64,000 nucleotides of DNA. It comes from Syncephalis fuscata. Its lineage: Eukaryota; Zoopagomycota; Zoopagomycetes; Zoopagales; Piptocephalidaceae. Position numbers and translations under genes: made by a program. Of the stretch, positions 11,869 through 24,167 are shown in pieces (within the stretch, counting starts at the first letter, position 1; each line of letters starts with the position of its first letter). The stretch is from contig JAHLTZ010000031.1 in NCBI GenBank assembly GCA_025786725.1, forward strand, positions 124,001-188,000, written 5' to 3'. Below the pieces are notes generated by a model, which saw nothing but the letters and a program-made list of their open reading frames with translations, did no database searches and was not told where the DNA came from.

Positions 11869-14313
11869 TTGACTGGTACACCTTCCTTGCTCCTCCTTTG
11901 CTCTCCTTTGTTTTCTACCTATTTATACCGCAGCTTTTAAAAGCTTTTATATACTTTGGTAAACAAATAGACAACTCCTCTAGTTCCACCACCTTGTATT
12001 CTTACCAAAATCAAGCCTGCTTTTAATGAAAGAGAAACGTTGTTTATTTATTTTGGCTCCAGTAATAGCCGTTTATTATTTTCGAATAGACCCCTTAAGC
12101 CTGAGTATTTTCAGCTGTGGCGGATCTTTGCGTTCAGGTGCATTGATATCGTAAAAATTGTGCGCTGAGTGTGTTTGCCATGCCGTTCAATTTAATTAAT
12201 TTACCAAATGGCTGTAACTTACGCATTGCCATTAAATCGCTATATTCATATCAAATGTTGGTAAATTAATAAATTGTTCTTATAACTATCAATTATAAAT
12301 TTACCAGGCTATGTGATAGCATTGAATATTAATAGATTTCAACTATTAAATACACATTTGTAAAATCTCATATATTTATTGTTTTACAATACACAATAAA
12401 TCTTTATCTTACTAAAATCATTAAATTAAAACCCAAAGCTGATTTCATTATAGTTTTCACAATAATTAAGTGTATTTCATACCATATGATGTATTAATTT
12501 ATCGACTCTGTTACTATCACAACTATTATCGCCATTATCGCCATTATCAATATTATCAGCACTATTATTTCCACTACTGCTAGCATCATTGCTATAACAA
12601 TTGGTTTTACGCTTACCAAAAAAAGATTCCCAACCTTCGGTCGGTGGCCTGTATCCACTGTGGCAACATCGCAACCCCCACGTCTGTGCGCACGCCCCAG
12701 TCACCGCCGCCATGCCTTACGTTCCCTATATCCGCCTACTCCTTGCTAGTTGTTCGCTCTCCTTTCCCGCAGTCACGAGTCCATGCGTAATGCCAATGCT
12801 ATTGCCATTATCATCCCTAGCTATCGTGAATCCCATCGCCATTACCGCCAAGCCATACCCATCGGTCTCTATGCTTGTCTGCGCAGCCATTATCGTTGCC
12901 ATCCACCGATATACTGCAGCAATAGTACCGACGCCGCGCTTTCATTAAATATCCACCTTTACTGGTCGTTGTCATTGTCATTATTATTATTATTATTGCT
13001 ATTATTATTATTACTGCTACTATTGTTGTTGCTGTTGCTGTTGCTGTTGTTGTTGTTGTTGTTATTACCGTCATCATCACATCATCATCACATCATCGTC
13101 TAAAATTGGTCGGTGTTGTCTTCTCCGTCACATCAACAAATCCATTATTCGATATTGTTGTTGTTGTTGTTGTTGTCGTCGTGCATGTGAGCGTGTTTTT
13201 TATTGATCCATCATTGTACCCTGTCTTGCCTGCACCTTGGATAACTCCTTTTTGGCCTTCTTGATCACTATTAACGCCTCCTCAATTGTTTCCTTGCCTT
13301 GTTTCCCCTTTGACTGTCTGCCAGGTTAAAGTGTAGGCCCACCGTTGCCCAACAACCGTGCAGAACCATAACAAACGACGCCAATTGGGTACTTTTTGTA
13401 TACGTACAACAACATTTGTAATTCTTTTTCTTTCTACAGGTTGCTCCGTTGTTTTCTTGGCTGCATTGCCATAGCCTAAATTCAGCGGCTGTCTCCACTG
13501 CTCATTTCATTGCCATTTCTTCCTCGCTATCTTCATTTACTGTGCCTACCCCTATATTCCATTCTATCGTATCCCCGCTGTTATCCGGGGCAGTTTAGCT
13601 TGTATATCTCGCACCTATCTTGCTGTATCTTTATTGCTATTGTTCTAACAAAGTCAAGACTCTGCAGCCTTTTTGCTTGTTTAACAAACAGGCAACACTG
13701 CCTTGTATACACATTATCCAATTGTATTTGCCTTCATCATTCGTGCTACCGTACACCAATAAGCATTGTTATTTGGTATTCATTTCATACTTGACTGCTA
13801 AATTGTGAAATATTGTTTTCGTCACACCAACACTTGTCCATATACACACATATATACATACATATATAGTTGTTGATTTTGTGTATCCCCATTGCGATAG
13901 ACAACATCTTTTGTTATATCTACATTATCATTATTTTTGATATTATTGGTATAGTTTATAGGCAATTTTGCGTAAGTAGCCAATCTATTACAGCGCTATA
14001 ATCTGCTGAAAATTGGTATTATTTTCATTTTATAAAATACTAGATTATTTTCGTATTGCAATACCAACCATTATTCTTTATCAATACAAGTAGCCAAGCT
14101 GTCTTGACTTCAGCATAGCTTTGTCCCACACTACTTGTTTTACATCTTGACCAGTTTTTCTGCAATTACCTTAATTCGTGCTGCTGTCTTTGTCATTATT
14201 GTTATCATCATCACTACCATTCTTATCTGCGTCAAGATCAGCAGACCATTCACCAAATAGCTGATTGCAGCATTTTGGTGACTCGTAATTGTTGCCATTT
14301 TCTACCATTTAAA
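11559..14313. other. Long intergenic region with microsatellites
   Basis: No gene supported. The segment holds an (AAT)n tract at 11832-11870 and trinucleotide TTA/TTG tracts around 12978-13070 and 13157-13176. Open stretches on both strands here are repetitive (Leu, Thr or Ile runs) and show no domain. Confidence 0.5.
11832..11870. repeat. (AAT)n microsatellite
   Basis: Uninterrupted trinucleotide repeat of about 13 units in the upstream flank of the methyltransferase gene. Confidence 0.9.
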
Positions 14314-15535
14314 ATGTCCCATTCAAATCCCGCTTTGCCTTGTAGCTGTTGTTCCAACCCAAACGATAGAATACAACAACAGCACATGAGCATGGCCGAT
14401 TCCTCCAACTGCGTACCGCTGTCTGAACCTAGTCTTGGCATAGTAGTTAACAACAGTAACCCGACTACGCAAAAATGCAGCACAATTTCTTCTCATACAA
14501 AAAATAGCTTACAGCCTACCAACAGCCTTTACCCAGCATTGGGACTGCATCGGGCCGAAATAAAAGAGAAATCCGCTCCTATGCTAAATTCCAATGCCAC
14601 GCCTACCCAACTATCATCTGTGCTTTATTTGCCAAAACCACGGCCAACAGGAAGCATTTCCTTACCTCGAGTGGGCATGGGCGAAATTAAGCCGCCTCAA
14701 AATAAAACAACTCATCAAAATCTGTCCGAATCGATACCCAGCGCAAATAAGTTGGAATTAGTGCCATCGAGTCAGCCTCGTATTGGAGCAAGTGCCATTA
14801 TGGATTTGTCGCCAAAGTCTGATGTATGTAGCTATATTGTAGATAAACATAAATACTATTTAAAACTAACACACATCACCTCTACCAGAATAACCAAGCT
14901 ACTAGGCATTTCAATAGCTTTGTCAAGCAAAACGGTCAAATTAACACTCGTTCTACGTCTATTTTACCTACGACACGAACGGCCAAACCGCCAAGTCCAG
15001 CACCGACAACTACCGCAATCAATACGACAAATGCCGTCAACAATACCAACACGTCGAACCAAGTTAATGGCCGGATAGCCCAACAAAAGGTTAGTATTGT
15101 AAAATTCTATGTATTGTTCTTTATATCCAATTGTATGTATTCATTTAAAACACCTGCACGCAACATTGTCTCGTCTATTATGAACTTTTTTCTATCTATT
15201 AATTATTTAATTTTCCTTTTTAAATGTGTTAGCAATGAGGTTTATTCTATTCATCTCTATTCCATTCACACCCTTCTCATCTCTCTGTGCGCTATCGCTC
15301 AATGGCTATGATAAACGAATAAGCGGTCGTTTACTCATAGCTCAGTACTAGTTGGCCTATCTGCTTTCTATTCATTACAATTATTCGTCCTTTCATCTGC
15401 AATCCGCAAACACAATTTCCTTTTTTGGAACAGCATGTGGAACCCATACTGCACATAGCTGAGCGCAGAATACTGACGTCAATGCTGACGTCAAAATTTT
15501 GTGCAGCATCTGTGGTGTATTTCTTACTTCTTTGA
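14314..15535 (+). CDS. Hypothetical Ser/Pro/Asn-rich protein
   Basis: Not recognised. Exon 1 (14314-14823, from the first ATG in frame) and exon 2 (14889-15089) join in phase 0 through a GTATGT...CCAG intron. Both are hydrophilic, low in hydrophobic residues and rich in Ser, Thr, Pro and Asn, unlike the AT-driven noise around them. Segments include CSCCSNPNDRIQQQHMS, SLPRVGMGEIKPP and RSTSILPTTRTAKPPSPAP. The last exon is a guess: an acceptor at 15433 would add HVEPILHIAERRILTSM and a stop at 15533-15535, but the intron would be 344 nt, far longer than is usual here. It may be a disordered regulatory protein; no domain was seen. Confidence 0.4.
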
Positions 15536-18500
15536 GAACAAGCTTCTGTTTTGATAACTTGGCTGTATGGATGGCTTTTAGTGGCGTTGTTTCTAACGTG
15601 TCATTGCAAAGGCATATTAGTACTTTAGTTTACACATTTTTTGTTTGTAAATCCACTTTTGGTTTACTTTCTTGGGCTAAATGGTTATACAATGATGATT
15701 CTATTTAATTTTCCGTTTTTGTATATTTACATTGACACAAACACTGCCATGCAGATTATTAGCACTTCAATTGACATGCTATCATGAGAAAGCGAGAGTG
15801 AAAGAAAGCAAAAATACTATGCCTTTTTATTTTATTACCCTTTTGGTCAGAAAAAGCAAACACTTGAATACTGCAGAAAAGAGAAAGAAAGAGGTCAAGA
15901 CAATGTATTAATACATTGCTCAAACACCAATCGGAGTCTGCGATACGTGCTAGTGTGCGCCAGTATAGTCGTCTCCCCCTGCCTATATTTGCACCCAAAT
16001 GCTAGTGCGTGTTAAAGCACACACACACACACCGTACACATTTACACACGCTTGTGTACACATGAATGAATACGGCCAGTTTACTTGCACAGAACGGCCC
16101 GTGATACCATGTACAAACGCATGTGTGTGTATATTTGTACGTATGCGTATGTGTGCGCGCGTGTGTGTGTAAATGGAGTAGGTGCCGGCATCGGGTCTAT
16201 AGTAGATGCTGCTACTGCCTATCTTACCTTCCTTTTTTACCATTTGTGCTCTAGCCTCTTACTGGGCGCGACTCGTTTGAGACGGTAAATATTTTTACCT
16301 ACATGGAAATGTAAACTTTGCATCACTTGCTTTTTTTGCATCTTAGAGTAATGATTGGCACATTGCATCAATGCCATTTCTACTGTTATTAGTATTCTAT
16401 TACTAGCAATGATGGTAACAGTAATGATACTGGCACCGACCTACTTTATTCATCGGTCATTTAATCAAAGTTTTGACAGCATGATACTTTCATGCTGTCA
16501 GCTGACGACCCGCATTAAGGGGCTACTACTCGTTTGTTTGTTTGTGTGTCCATGCTATACATACAGTCACAACTACAGATGATGATACTGTTGTTATTAT
16601 TATATTGTTGTTGTCGTTGTTGATATGTAGGTACACGAGGACCTGCATGTACAGGTTCTTGTGTATTATTATTATTCATTCATTCATTCATTCATGACGG
16701 TCGGTCCAGCCACAAAGAATGGCTGATTATCGTCTTCTCATTCGCCGCATTAGTGTGTAATTTCCTGCCATGGGGATAATGACAATGACGATAATATGTA
16801 GTACTACTACCAACATCGCACAAACAGTGCATTGATAAATCTAGCCCTATGCTGAGTGTTTTATTTGTTGGTTACATGATTATTTACGGGCCAATGCACC
16901 TGAACAAACTTGATAACCGGTGATGTACTCTGCATTGCTGGTTAGTTAGTTATTATGAATCTTGATGTCTGAGCATCAATAGTAATTGACCCGTATAGCC
17001 AATCTATTGAATCGATGCGTTAGTAAGGATGGGCATTGTACTAAATACGTACTATTTGTCTTCTCGCGCTCTAATGATAGTTGGCTCAATATTGGTCATT
17101 AATCTAAACGTGTTTGGTCGATGTCATATTTTTTGTACAGTCACATTGCTATTCTTATGGCCCGTACTATTTTGAAAGCGCATTGTTTATTTGTCAAACA
17201 TAATTCAGTGTCTACCAATTTGATGCTGTTTTCTTTTAGTAATATCGCACTTTGAGTACAGCACTGAAAGTTATACACATACACACAGAGAGAGAGACAC
17301 ACACAGATACAAAAATGTCTTTTGAACAATCCAAAGTTTGCCCATATATTTATTTTTATAATATGACCATAACCGGCCTATTAGCCATCATTTATTTTAT
17401 TTGATTACTATTGCGTATTAAAAATCCATTCCTTATCATCCCTACGCAATATACAAGTATGGTGGTGGTTAAGCACACTTCCATTTTAGCACTTTGTTGG
17501 CACAAAGATGCTTTCTCCTTTTCTCCATAACTCATTCATTCTCATTGTTTGTTCGCTTGCTTTCCTCTTCCGTTCATGCACATGCTTTTCCTGCAGTCTC
17601 ATTGCCACATGGACCGGTTTCCCTTTCACTTCAGCAACTTGTGTGCAACCTATATTATTCTTTTGGTTTGCGAATGCTTTTCTTGTGATTTATGGAAAAA
17701 TATGGCAATCATTCATGACGCCGCAGCATCGGACATCGTGACATTCTATCATCGTGAATCCCCCTTCCTTTTACTACCTACCATGCTTTTGTTTGGTTAG
17801 ATGTCCCTTGAAAATAGTGCGAAAGTTCATTATTCCTAATAGGCTTTTCATGTGGCCTACCATTTGTCGGACCTTCCGCGTCTTCTTCCTATGATTACTT
17901 GCGTGTTTTTCTGCACATTTGCACTACGTAATCGTAGTATTAGTAGCAGAAATAATTTATTATTATTAGCAGTAATAATTTATTAGTGGTAGCATTTTTA
18001 TTGTAACTAGTAATAATTGCAGTAATGATCTTTGGTTGCACTTTGTATTCGTCATAATTGTGTAAGATTGATACAAAGTGATAAGAAAAGGTTGGCCTAT
18101 TTGTGTACTGTGACCGCGTTATAGCAAACACACACGCACACACGTTAATACACCAATACGGATAGGCCATTATTCTTTTCATTGTATTCGTATTCGTATT
18201 CATTGTTGTTGTTATTTCCATTACCATTATTGCTTTTTGTTGTTTTTCATCGCCATGGCTATGTACCTGCGCGTATGTGTATGTGTATAAGGCCATCACA
18301 CGGCTACACATACGCATCTACATATCACATCGCATCACATCCATCCATACACACACACACACACATCCATTGTACACCGTACCCATACTTGAAATGATAC
18401 AAGCCAACTTGTATCGTTGTATTAATTCATAGTTTCCTTTTTTGCACTGATCTTTATTGGACGTATCAACAATGTATTTTTATTTGAGGATATTACGTCG

Positions 18501-20910
18501 TCCTCGTGATTTTTCTAATCCAAGACTTTCTCTTTGTACAAACACATACACATACACACAAACAGTCATAGTATTGGCTTTGCACCTTCATCTTTCTCGA
18601 TTCTCAACGACAGGCTTAGACGCGAAACATACGCACGCGCATCCCGCAGCCGTGGTTGGATTATCCAGGGCCTTTTGTCTACCTGCGTACACTCTGGCCT
18701 GCGTCGTTTCACATCATTTACATACACATTCTGCCATTTTTATTTTCTATTGCACAACGCATCATCGCTGGCCTGCTTAACACATTCGTGGTGGCAGCAA
18801 CGCATCCAATCTTGTATCTGCTGGTCGCGACGACGTGTTTAGTGTCTGCAACTACTTGCGTGCTGCCGTCGCCCCCCTTTGACTTACTCTTTAGCCTGCG
18901 CGTTTCTCCACTTTATTCCTAGTGTTTATCCTTTTCATTTCTTTTCGTTGCGTATTGTCTATTTGTTCTTTGCCCATCATCGACTAGGTCCTCTCTCTCT
19001 ATTTACCTTTCAACACACACTCTATTTGCCTCGCCTCTTCCTTCTACCTCTTTTGCCTCTTTTGCCTGTCCCTGCCATCGCTTGCTCTATCTTCATCTAA
19101 TAAGCCATCCTTTCCATCTCCTCTCTTCCTTATCCTAAACGTGACCTGCTGGTTATTCTGTTACACGATTCGTGGACGCGCGTGGACGCGAGCGTTAATC
19201 GATTCAGAATCCTCCGCGGCAGTTCATTTTTCCAAGTATTACGTTTATCGGTCATTTTATTACTCCTAGGCCCTTACCTGGCAAAGTTTTTCTTTTCTCG
19301 TTCGCTGTCGCTTCATTGGTACCTTTTTATCAGTCCATTGTTGTACCGCAATCATTCTATGGTCGCACGTTGTATTGGCTGCTCGGCTAGAACAGGAAAT
19401 ATTACGCATTGACATTTCTTAGCTTATACTTTTTGATCTCTATCGATTTTATTGTCATTGCTCTTTCTCCTTCCTTCCTTCTTCTTTCTTTCCATATCTT
19501 TTACTTGATCGTTGCTTGCTCGTTTGCTTGCTCGGCCCGTTTGTCCACCCATCTGCCCATCCGCGCGCTGGCCTGTCCGACCGCTTGCCGTCGACCTAGC
19601 GATTTCCTTTTCTCCCATCCTTTTGTTTTACTTATCGACGATTTGATTTACTGTGTGATTTGCTGTGTGATTTACAGTGTTGGCGCTTGCACTACGCTTC
19701 ACGAGTTTAGTTAATCTATTATCGTGTGTGTGTGTGTGTATTGTGGTATAGCTAGTCTTCACGTGGATCTGGTCTTGTTTATCGAGGTTTTTCATCTCCG
19801 TGCGGTAGTCACGTTGGTACTTGCCTATTCCTCGAATTGGCTGCTCAGCGTGGTTTCTAAACTTTCTGTACGGTTGCCTTGTAGAACCGTTCGTTTCAAG
19901 GTTTTTACGCACCATTTCAAACCCATATCAAACCACGCGGTAATTTCCGGCCTTTTATTTCGAGAAGGTCTCTTTCTCTCTCTCTCTCTCTCTTCTCGAT
20001 ACCGTGTGCTGTTTTTACCTGTCCTTCTGCCTAGCGGCGTGTGCTCGTATTCTACGGTGGCCTGGTTAATGTATATATGGTTGGATTGACCTGTGCACAA
20101 CGAAGCCATTACAACGAATAACCTGACACATTTCCACATTTTTATCAAACTTTTCTCACACTACATTATATCTTTTATCGCAACCATTCTTTTTCTCTCT
20201 TCTCTTGGTCATATCCGATCTTTGCTATTTTCTTTGAATTGTTTATTCGTGACTACTGCTTTTACTTGTTGCGATAGTGCAATTCTATTCTATTTACCTA
20301 TTTTGCGGATCCGACCCGGTTTCTCCAACTTGGCAGCGCCTGACCTACGCGTATTCAAACTCCGACCCCCTTGATTGAAACCACGCGCACCGACCAACCG
20401 TACACACACAAATCCATTATCCACACCACACCACGCACAAATCCACACACAAAGATCATTATTTTATACTATTTTGCACACACATACACACAAACACACA
20501 AAGGCACACATCAATATTGGCAAACAAAGATTGATAGTAATAATATTAATAGTAATAATATTAATTTTTGTTAGTATTAGTATTTTATTGTTATCTTTCT
20601 TTCCTTATTCAACCTTTTGCCATAGTTGATCGATTGTTTTCTCGATTTGTGTTTTTTGATTTGATATATATATTTATTATATATATCTGCCTATCGTGCG
20701 ACTGCCCCCGACCAAGGCTGTGTAGGCTTTATTTTGTTTCCTTTTTATTGTTGCTACTGCTGCTACTGCTGCTACTGTTGCTATTACTGCTACCGCTTAT
20801 CGCTACTGTTTATCACTGCTACAAAGACGGCTTACTTTTTGTTTCTACTGACTTGTGCACACAAATATCCACACTCTCTCCTACTTACATATACTAACTA
20901 ACCAACCAAT
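15536..20910. other. Gene-poor, pyrimidine-rich region upstream of the C2H2 gene
   Basis: More than 5 kb without a supported gene. Contents: CA/TG dinucleotide tracts (16018-16033, 16155-16170), an (ATTC)n run near 16674-16695, a perfect 11-bp inverted repeat at 16474-16500, a GT tract near 19722-19738 and a CT tract near 19970-19994. From about 17.5 kb onward the plus strand is strongly C/T-rich, giving Phe/Ser/Leu-rich open stretches with no domain content. It is probably the promoter and long leader of the C2H2 gene at 20911. Confidence 0.5.
16474..16500. other. Perfect 11-bp inverted repeat (hairpin, 5-nt loop)
   Basis: TGACAGCATGA (16474-16484) and its exact reverse complement TCATGCTGTCA (16490-16500) are separated by TACTT. 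It is not inside any supported gene. It could be a structured RNA element, a protein-binding palindrome, or chance. Confidence 0.7.
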
Positions 20911-22824
20911 ATGTTATCTATGGGATCGTGTTCGGTGCTGGCACCGCAGTCAAAGCGCTATCAATGCGATCAATGTGGCATGGAGTTCAGCCGTCTACAT
21001 AACTTAAAGACACACCGGCTTATCCACTTTGATATTCGTCCTTATGAGTGTGGACAGTGTACACACCGTTTCCGTCGCAAACACGACCTGGAGCGACACT
21101 TGGTGGCTCACGCCGGATTAAAGCCATATGTATGCGTTGCATGCACTAAAGGATTCACGCGTATGGACGCCCTTAACAAGCATTATCGCGCTGAGCCCTT
21201 GTGCAAACAAGAAATGGAACTGCAGCGCGGTCAAGGTGTATTACGTACGACTGCAGTGGCTCGCCAAGTTAAAACGCATCTTGGTCGTTTGCATGGACTC
21301 GTTAACGGCGAACCGGTTAATGGAAGATGTGCACGTGGTACGTTGACTGCGGCAGCTGTGGCTGGTAATGTTGTTGAAGTGTCGCCAGCACTTGCTTACG
21401 CTTCATCTTCATCTAACGCTGCGGCTGAAGTGAATGCGCCTGCATTTACGCCCCCTCTTCGATCAACGATGACATCTGGCTCTGATACAAGCTCAATTGC
21501 CTCTAGCACATCATCACAGATATCATTACGCATTAATGGTACCTGGTCCCCCAACTCAATGATGCTACAAGAGGCTGATCCAACATCGCATACAGCCGCC
21601 ATATCTGCATCACCATACTTTGGCCGTGATCCATCATTCGGCCCAAGTGCGCCCAGATACGATCGGCCTTATGAGCAATACTCGCCGGTATCATTGCACG
21701 ATGCATTATCCGTATCGCCTCCCATGAAAGCGGCCAACGTCGATCTTTGCCATACCGAATCGTCGCCTATATCACCAATCAGCCTACCACCTATTAGTAC
21801 GTTTGATTTTCCGTCCTCTACAACCAATGGATCTGATGGCCATCGTCATCACCACCATAGCCGCCACAACAGTGCTAGTGACCATTCATCTATGCACTAC
21901 ACCAGCACGATGGATAAATCATCTCGTGTATCTATGAGGACCCCCGATACTCCAATGCAGGCCATTAAAGAACGGGGACAAGCCTGTTCATCGTCGTCAT
22001 CGTCATCGTCTTCAGCGTCGTCATCGGTATCATCATCGCCACCACCGCATTCATCGGGAAATTTGTCGCCTATTCAGTATCATCATAATACTAATAACAA
22101 CAACAACAACAACACTAATAGCCATAATACTAATAATATTAATAATAATAATCATTCTAATTATTATTCAACTTATCCACAGCCACGAGATGGGCATGGA
22201 TTGCCACCACCATCGCTACGTACAACATGGCCGGCTGATAGATATGGCCGCAACTCTACACCCCGCATAAACCAATCGGGCTCGCCCATTTCACCGCTAC
22301 GCAGTCCAATGGATGCATCCTACAACGGCGCGTCTTTTCTACCATACGCTACAATAACCAATGATAAGTCGTCCGTCTACTCGTCATCGGGTGACAGTTT
22401 CAGCCAGTTAGGTGACGATAGTCGACGTGGTACGATGCCTTGTACACCCGTCGTTTCTCCGCGCAGTCTTATGCCGTCCCAGGCTGCATCGCCTAATGCA
22501 CGCATTTACCATGCTCAGCCAGACTCGCCATTCAACTCAAATTACAGCATGCATCAGAAATTTGATCATTTTGAGTTACCAGCATCGGTTGCGTCAACGT
22601 CTTATCCACCGCCAGGTCATACCAATACATCATGGTCATCTGAACATCAACATCATTATCAGCAACAGCACCATGAGTATCAGCGTCATTACTCGCATAC
22701 TAATCATAATGATCATGCCATGCAAATTGACGAGCCTACCGAAAGCTTGCCCATGTCACCTGTCGATGCCGCTCAAGTCATGGTGGACTGGACACGACAT
22801 CAGCGCCATCAACGCCATCGATAA
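20911..22824 (+). CDS. C2H2 zinc-finger transcription factor
   Basis: Intronless, 637 residues. Three tandem fingers at the very N-terminus: C19-X2-C22-X12-H35-X3-H39, C47-X2-C50-X12-H63-X3-H67, and a third with C75-X2-C78-X12-H91-X6-C98 (C2HC ending). The linkers FDIRPYEC and AGLKPYVC are of the TGEKPY type. The remainder is disordered: Ser runs, Asn runs (about residue 395-420), His-rich stretches, and many SP/TP dipeptides (candidate proline-directed kinase sites). Probably a sequence-specific DNA-binding regulator in the nucleus. No orthologue name can be given from the fingers alone. The lack of introns and the very long CT-rich 5' flank set it apart from the intron-rich neighbours. Confidence 0.9.
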   Translation: MLSMGSCSVLAPQSKRYQCDQCGMEFSRLHNLKTHRLIHFDIRPYECGQCTHRFRRKHDLERHLVAHAGLKPYVCVACTKGFTRMDALNKHYRAEPLCKQEMELQRGQGVLRTTAVARQVKTHLGRLHGLVNGEPVNGRCARGTLTAAAVAGNVVEVSPALAYASSSSNAAAEVNAPAFTPPLRSTMTSGSDTSSIASSTSSQISLRINGTWSPNSMMLQEADPTSHTAAISASPYFGRDPSFGPSAPRYDRPYEQYSPVSLHDALSVSPPMKAANVDLCHTESSPISPISLPPISTFDFPSSTTNGSDGHRHHHHSRHNSASDHSSMHYTSTMDKSSRVSMRTPDTPMQAIKERGQACSSSSSSSSSASSSVSSSPPPHSSGNLSPIQYHHNTNNNNNNNTNSHNTNNINNNNHSNYYSTYPQPRDGHGLPPPSLRTTWPADRYGRNSTPRINQSGSPISPLRSPMDASYNGASFLPYATITNDKSSVYSSSGDSFSQLGDDSRRGTMPCTPVVSPRSLMPSQAASPNARIYHAQPDSPFNSNYSMHQKFDHFELPASVASTSYPPPGHTNTSWSSEHQHHYQQQHHEYQRHYSHTNHNDHAMQIDEPTESLPMSPVDAAQVMVDWTRHQRHQRHR

Positions 22825-24167
22825 ACATGGCCATTTACTATGTGTAGACTTCAACACTTATAGATTTCATGTTTTCACTCACTCTCACTATTCCATTTCC
22901 CTTGCTCTCTCACTCCACTCTTTTCGTTAGTAACTAACTTTTTCTTTTGTTCCATAAGTGCTTTGTGTTCCTAACGCATTAGGATGACTTGTCGCGTGGA
23001 ACTTTTTTCCATTGTAATGTCATTCATTGGCTATTGCGTTGTTTTCATCTTCTCTTGAACTGGCTATCTCTACGGTTTTTGTTTTTTACCACTACTATGG
23101 CCATGATTATTACTATTATTATTATTACCATTACTACTACTATTATTATTACACTATTCGATCATATATAGTTATATGTGATTTATGACTTGTACCTGTT
23201 GAAATGAAAAGTCGCATACGTGACTTGCCAATTCAGCCTAGCATCCGTCTAAACTAATTTACAGTTCAGCCGTAACACATCTCCATTAGGCCATGAATTC
23301 AAGATGCGCTTGATATTCATTTATTCCAAAGGCCCGTTTGCATCACAGACTCAGACACACCGACGCCGACATCAGCACACATTATATCATCATATCATCA
23401 ATCATCATCATCATCATCAGTCATTCGTATATTATTGGTCGCATCAAGATCGATATAGCAAAAGTTGACAGTCCTTGCACACTCTCTAGCCGTGTACCTG
23501 CCTGTGCATGCTTGCATCTGTACACACCTTCGCCCCTTTACGGGCATTCTGCCATTTACCATGCGTGTTCACCGTTATCGCTACTGTCCTTTGCATTAAC
23601 ACCAATACCACCGCCATCACTATTACCGCTAACATCGTGCCATTCTATCATTATCACTACGCGATTGTTGTCACTTTAACTCTCTCTCTCCTCCCTATCT
23701 CTTTCTTCCTCTCTCATTTCTCGCTTTACCTCTTGTCCATTTATTTCTTCCGTTAGGTTGAAACTTGCTACTCAATGTTATCTTTGATTTCTATTATTAT
23801 TCCATTTGTCATTCAATTTTTTCTGCTTAATGTACGGTTTTGAAAATAAGCATCTTTTTCTTCTTCTTCCTGCTTAACCAATCGCTCTTTCATTTATATT
23901 TGCGTTTGGTAAAGGATTGTGATAGCCTGCTTCATTTTTACCTTAACATTGGCCCAAAAATTGATATACTATTGACTGGTCTCAAAGTATCAGCCAATTT
24001 ATCGTTGTTTACCTCCGCCCCTTGCTTTTCATTTTATCTGATGCGCTCTAGTTCATCAGAAGCACGCAGCGTCAAGGTCAATCGTTGTTTTATATAAATA
24101 CATTTATTACTAAAATTAAAGCTTTGATGTATGTAATTTTATTAATATATTTAAGTGATATGTTTTA
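22825..24167. other. 3' flank of the C2H2 gene, CT-rich
   Basis: No gene supported. Contains trinucleotide tracts (ATT/ATC) near 23104-23150 and 23395-23420 and pyrimidine-rich segments near 23680-23750. It probably contains the 3'UTRs of two convergent genes. Confidence 0.45.

Noticed and set aside
12601-13103. Overlapping plus- and minus-strand frames with Leu, Thr and Ile runs
   Set aside because: Produced by TTA/TTG/CAT microsatellites on one strand or the other.
17494-20897. Many short plus-strand frames rich in Phe, Ser, Leu and His
   Set aside because: All follow from the C/T-rich strand bias; no domains, no consistent splice structure.
22412-22930. 172-codon frame overlapping the C2H2 gene
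   Set aside because: Shadow of the repetitive 3' part of the C2H2 gene in another frame.
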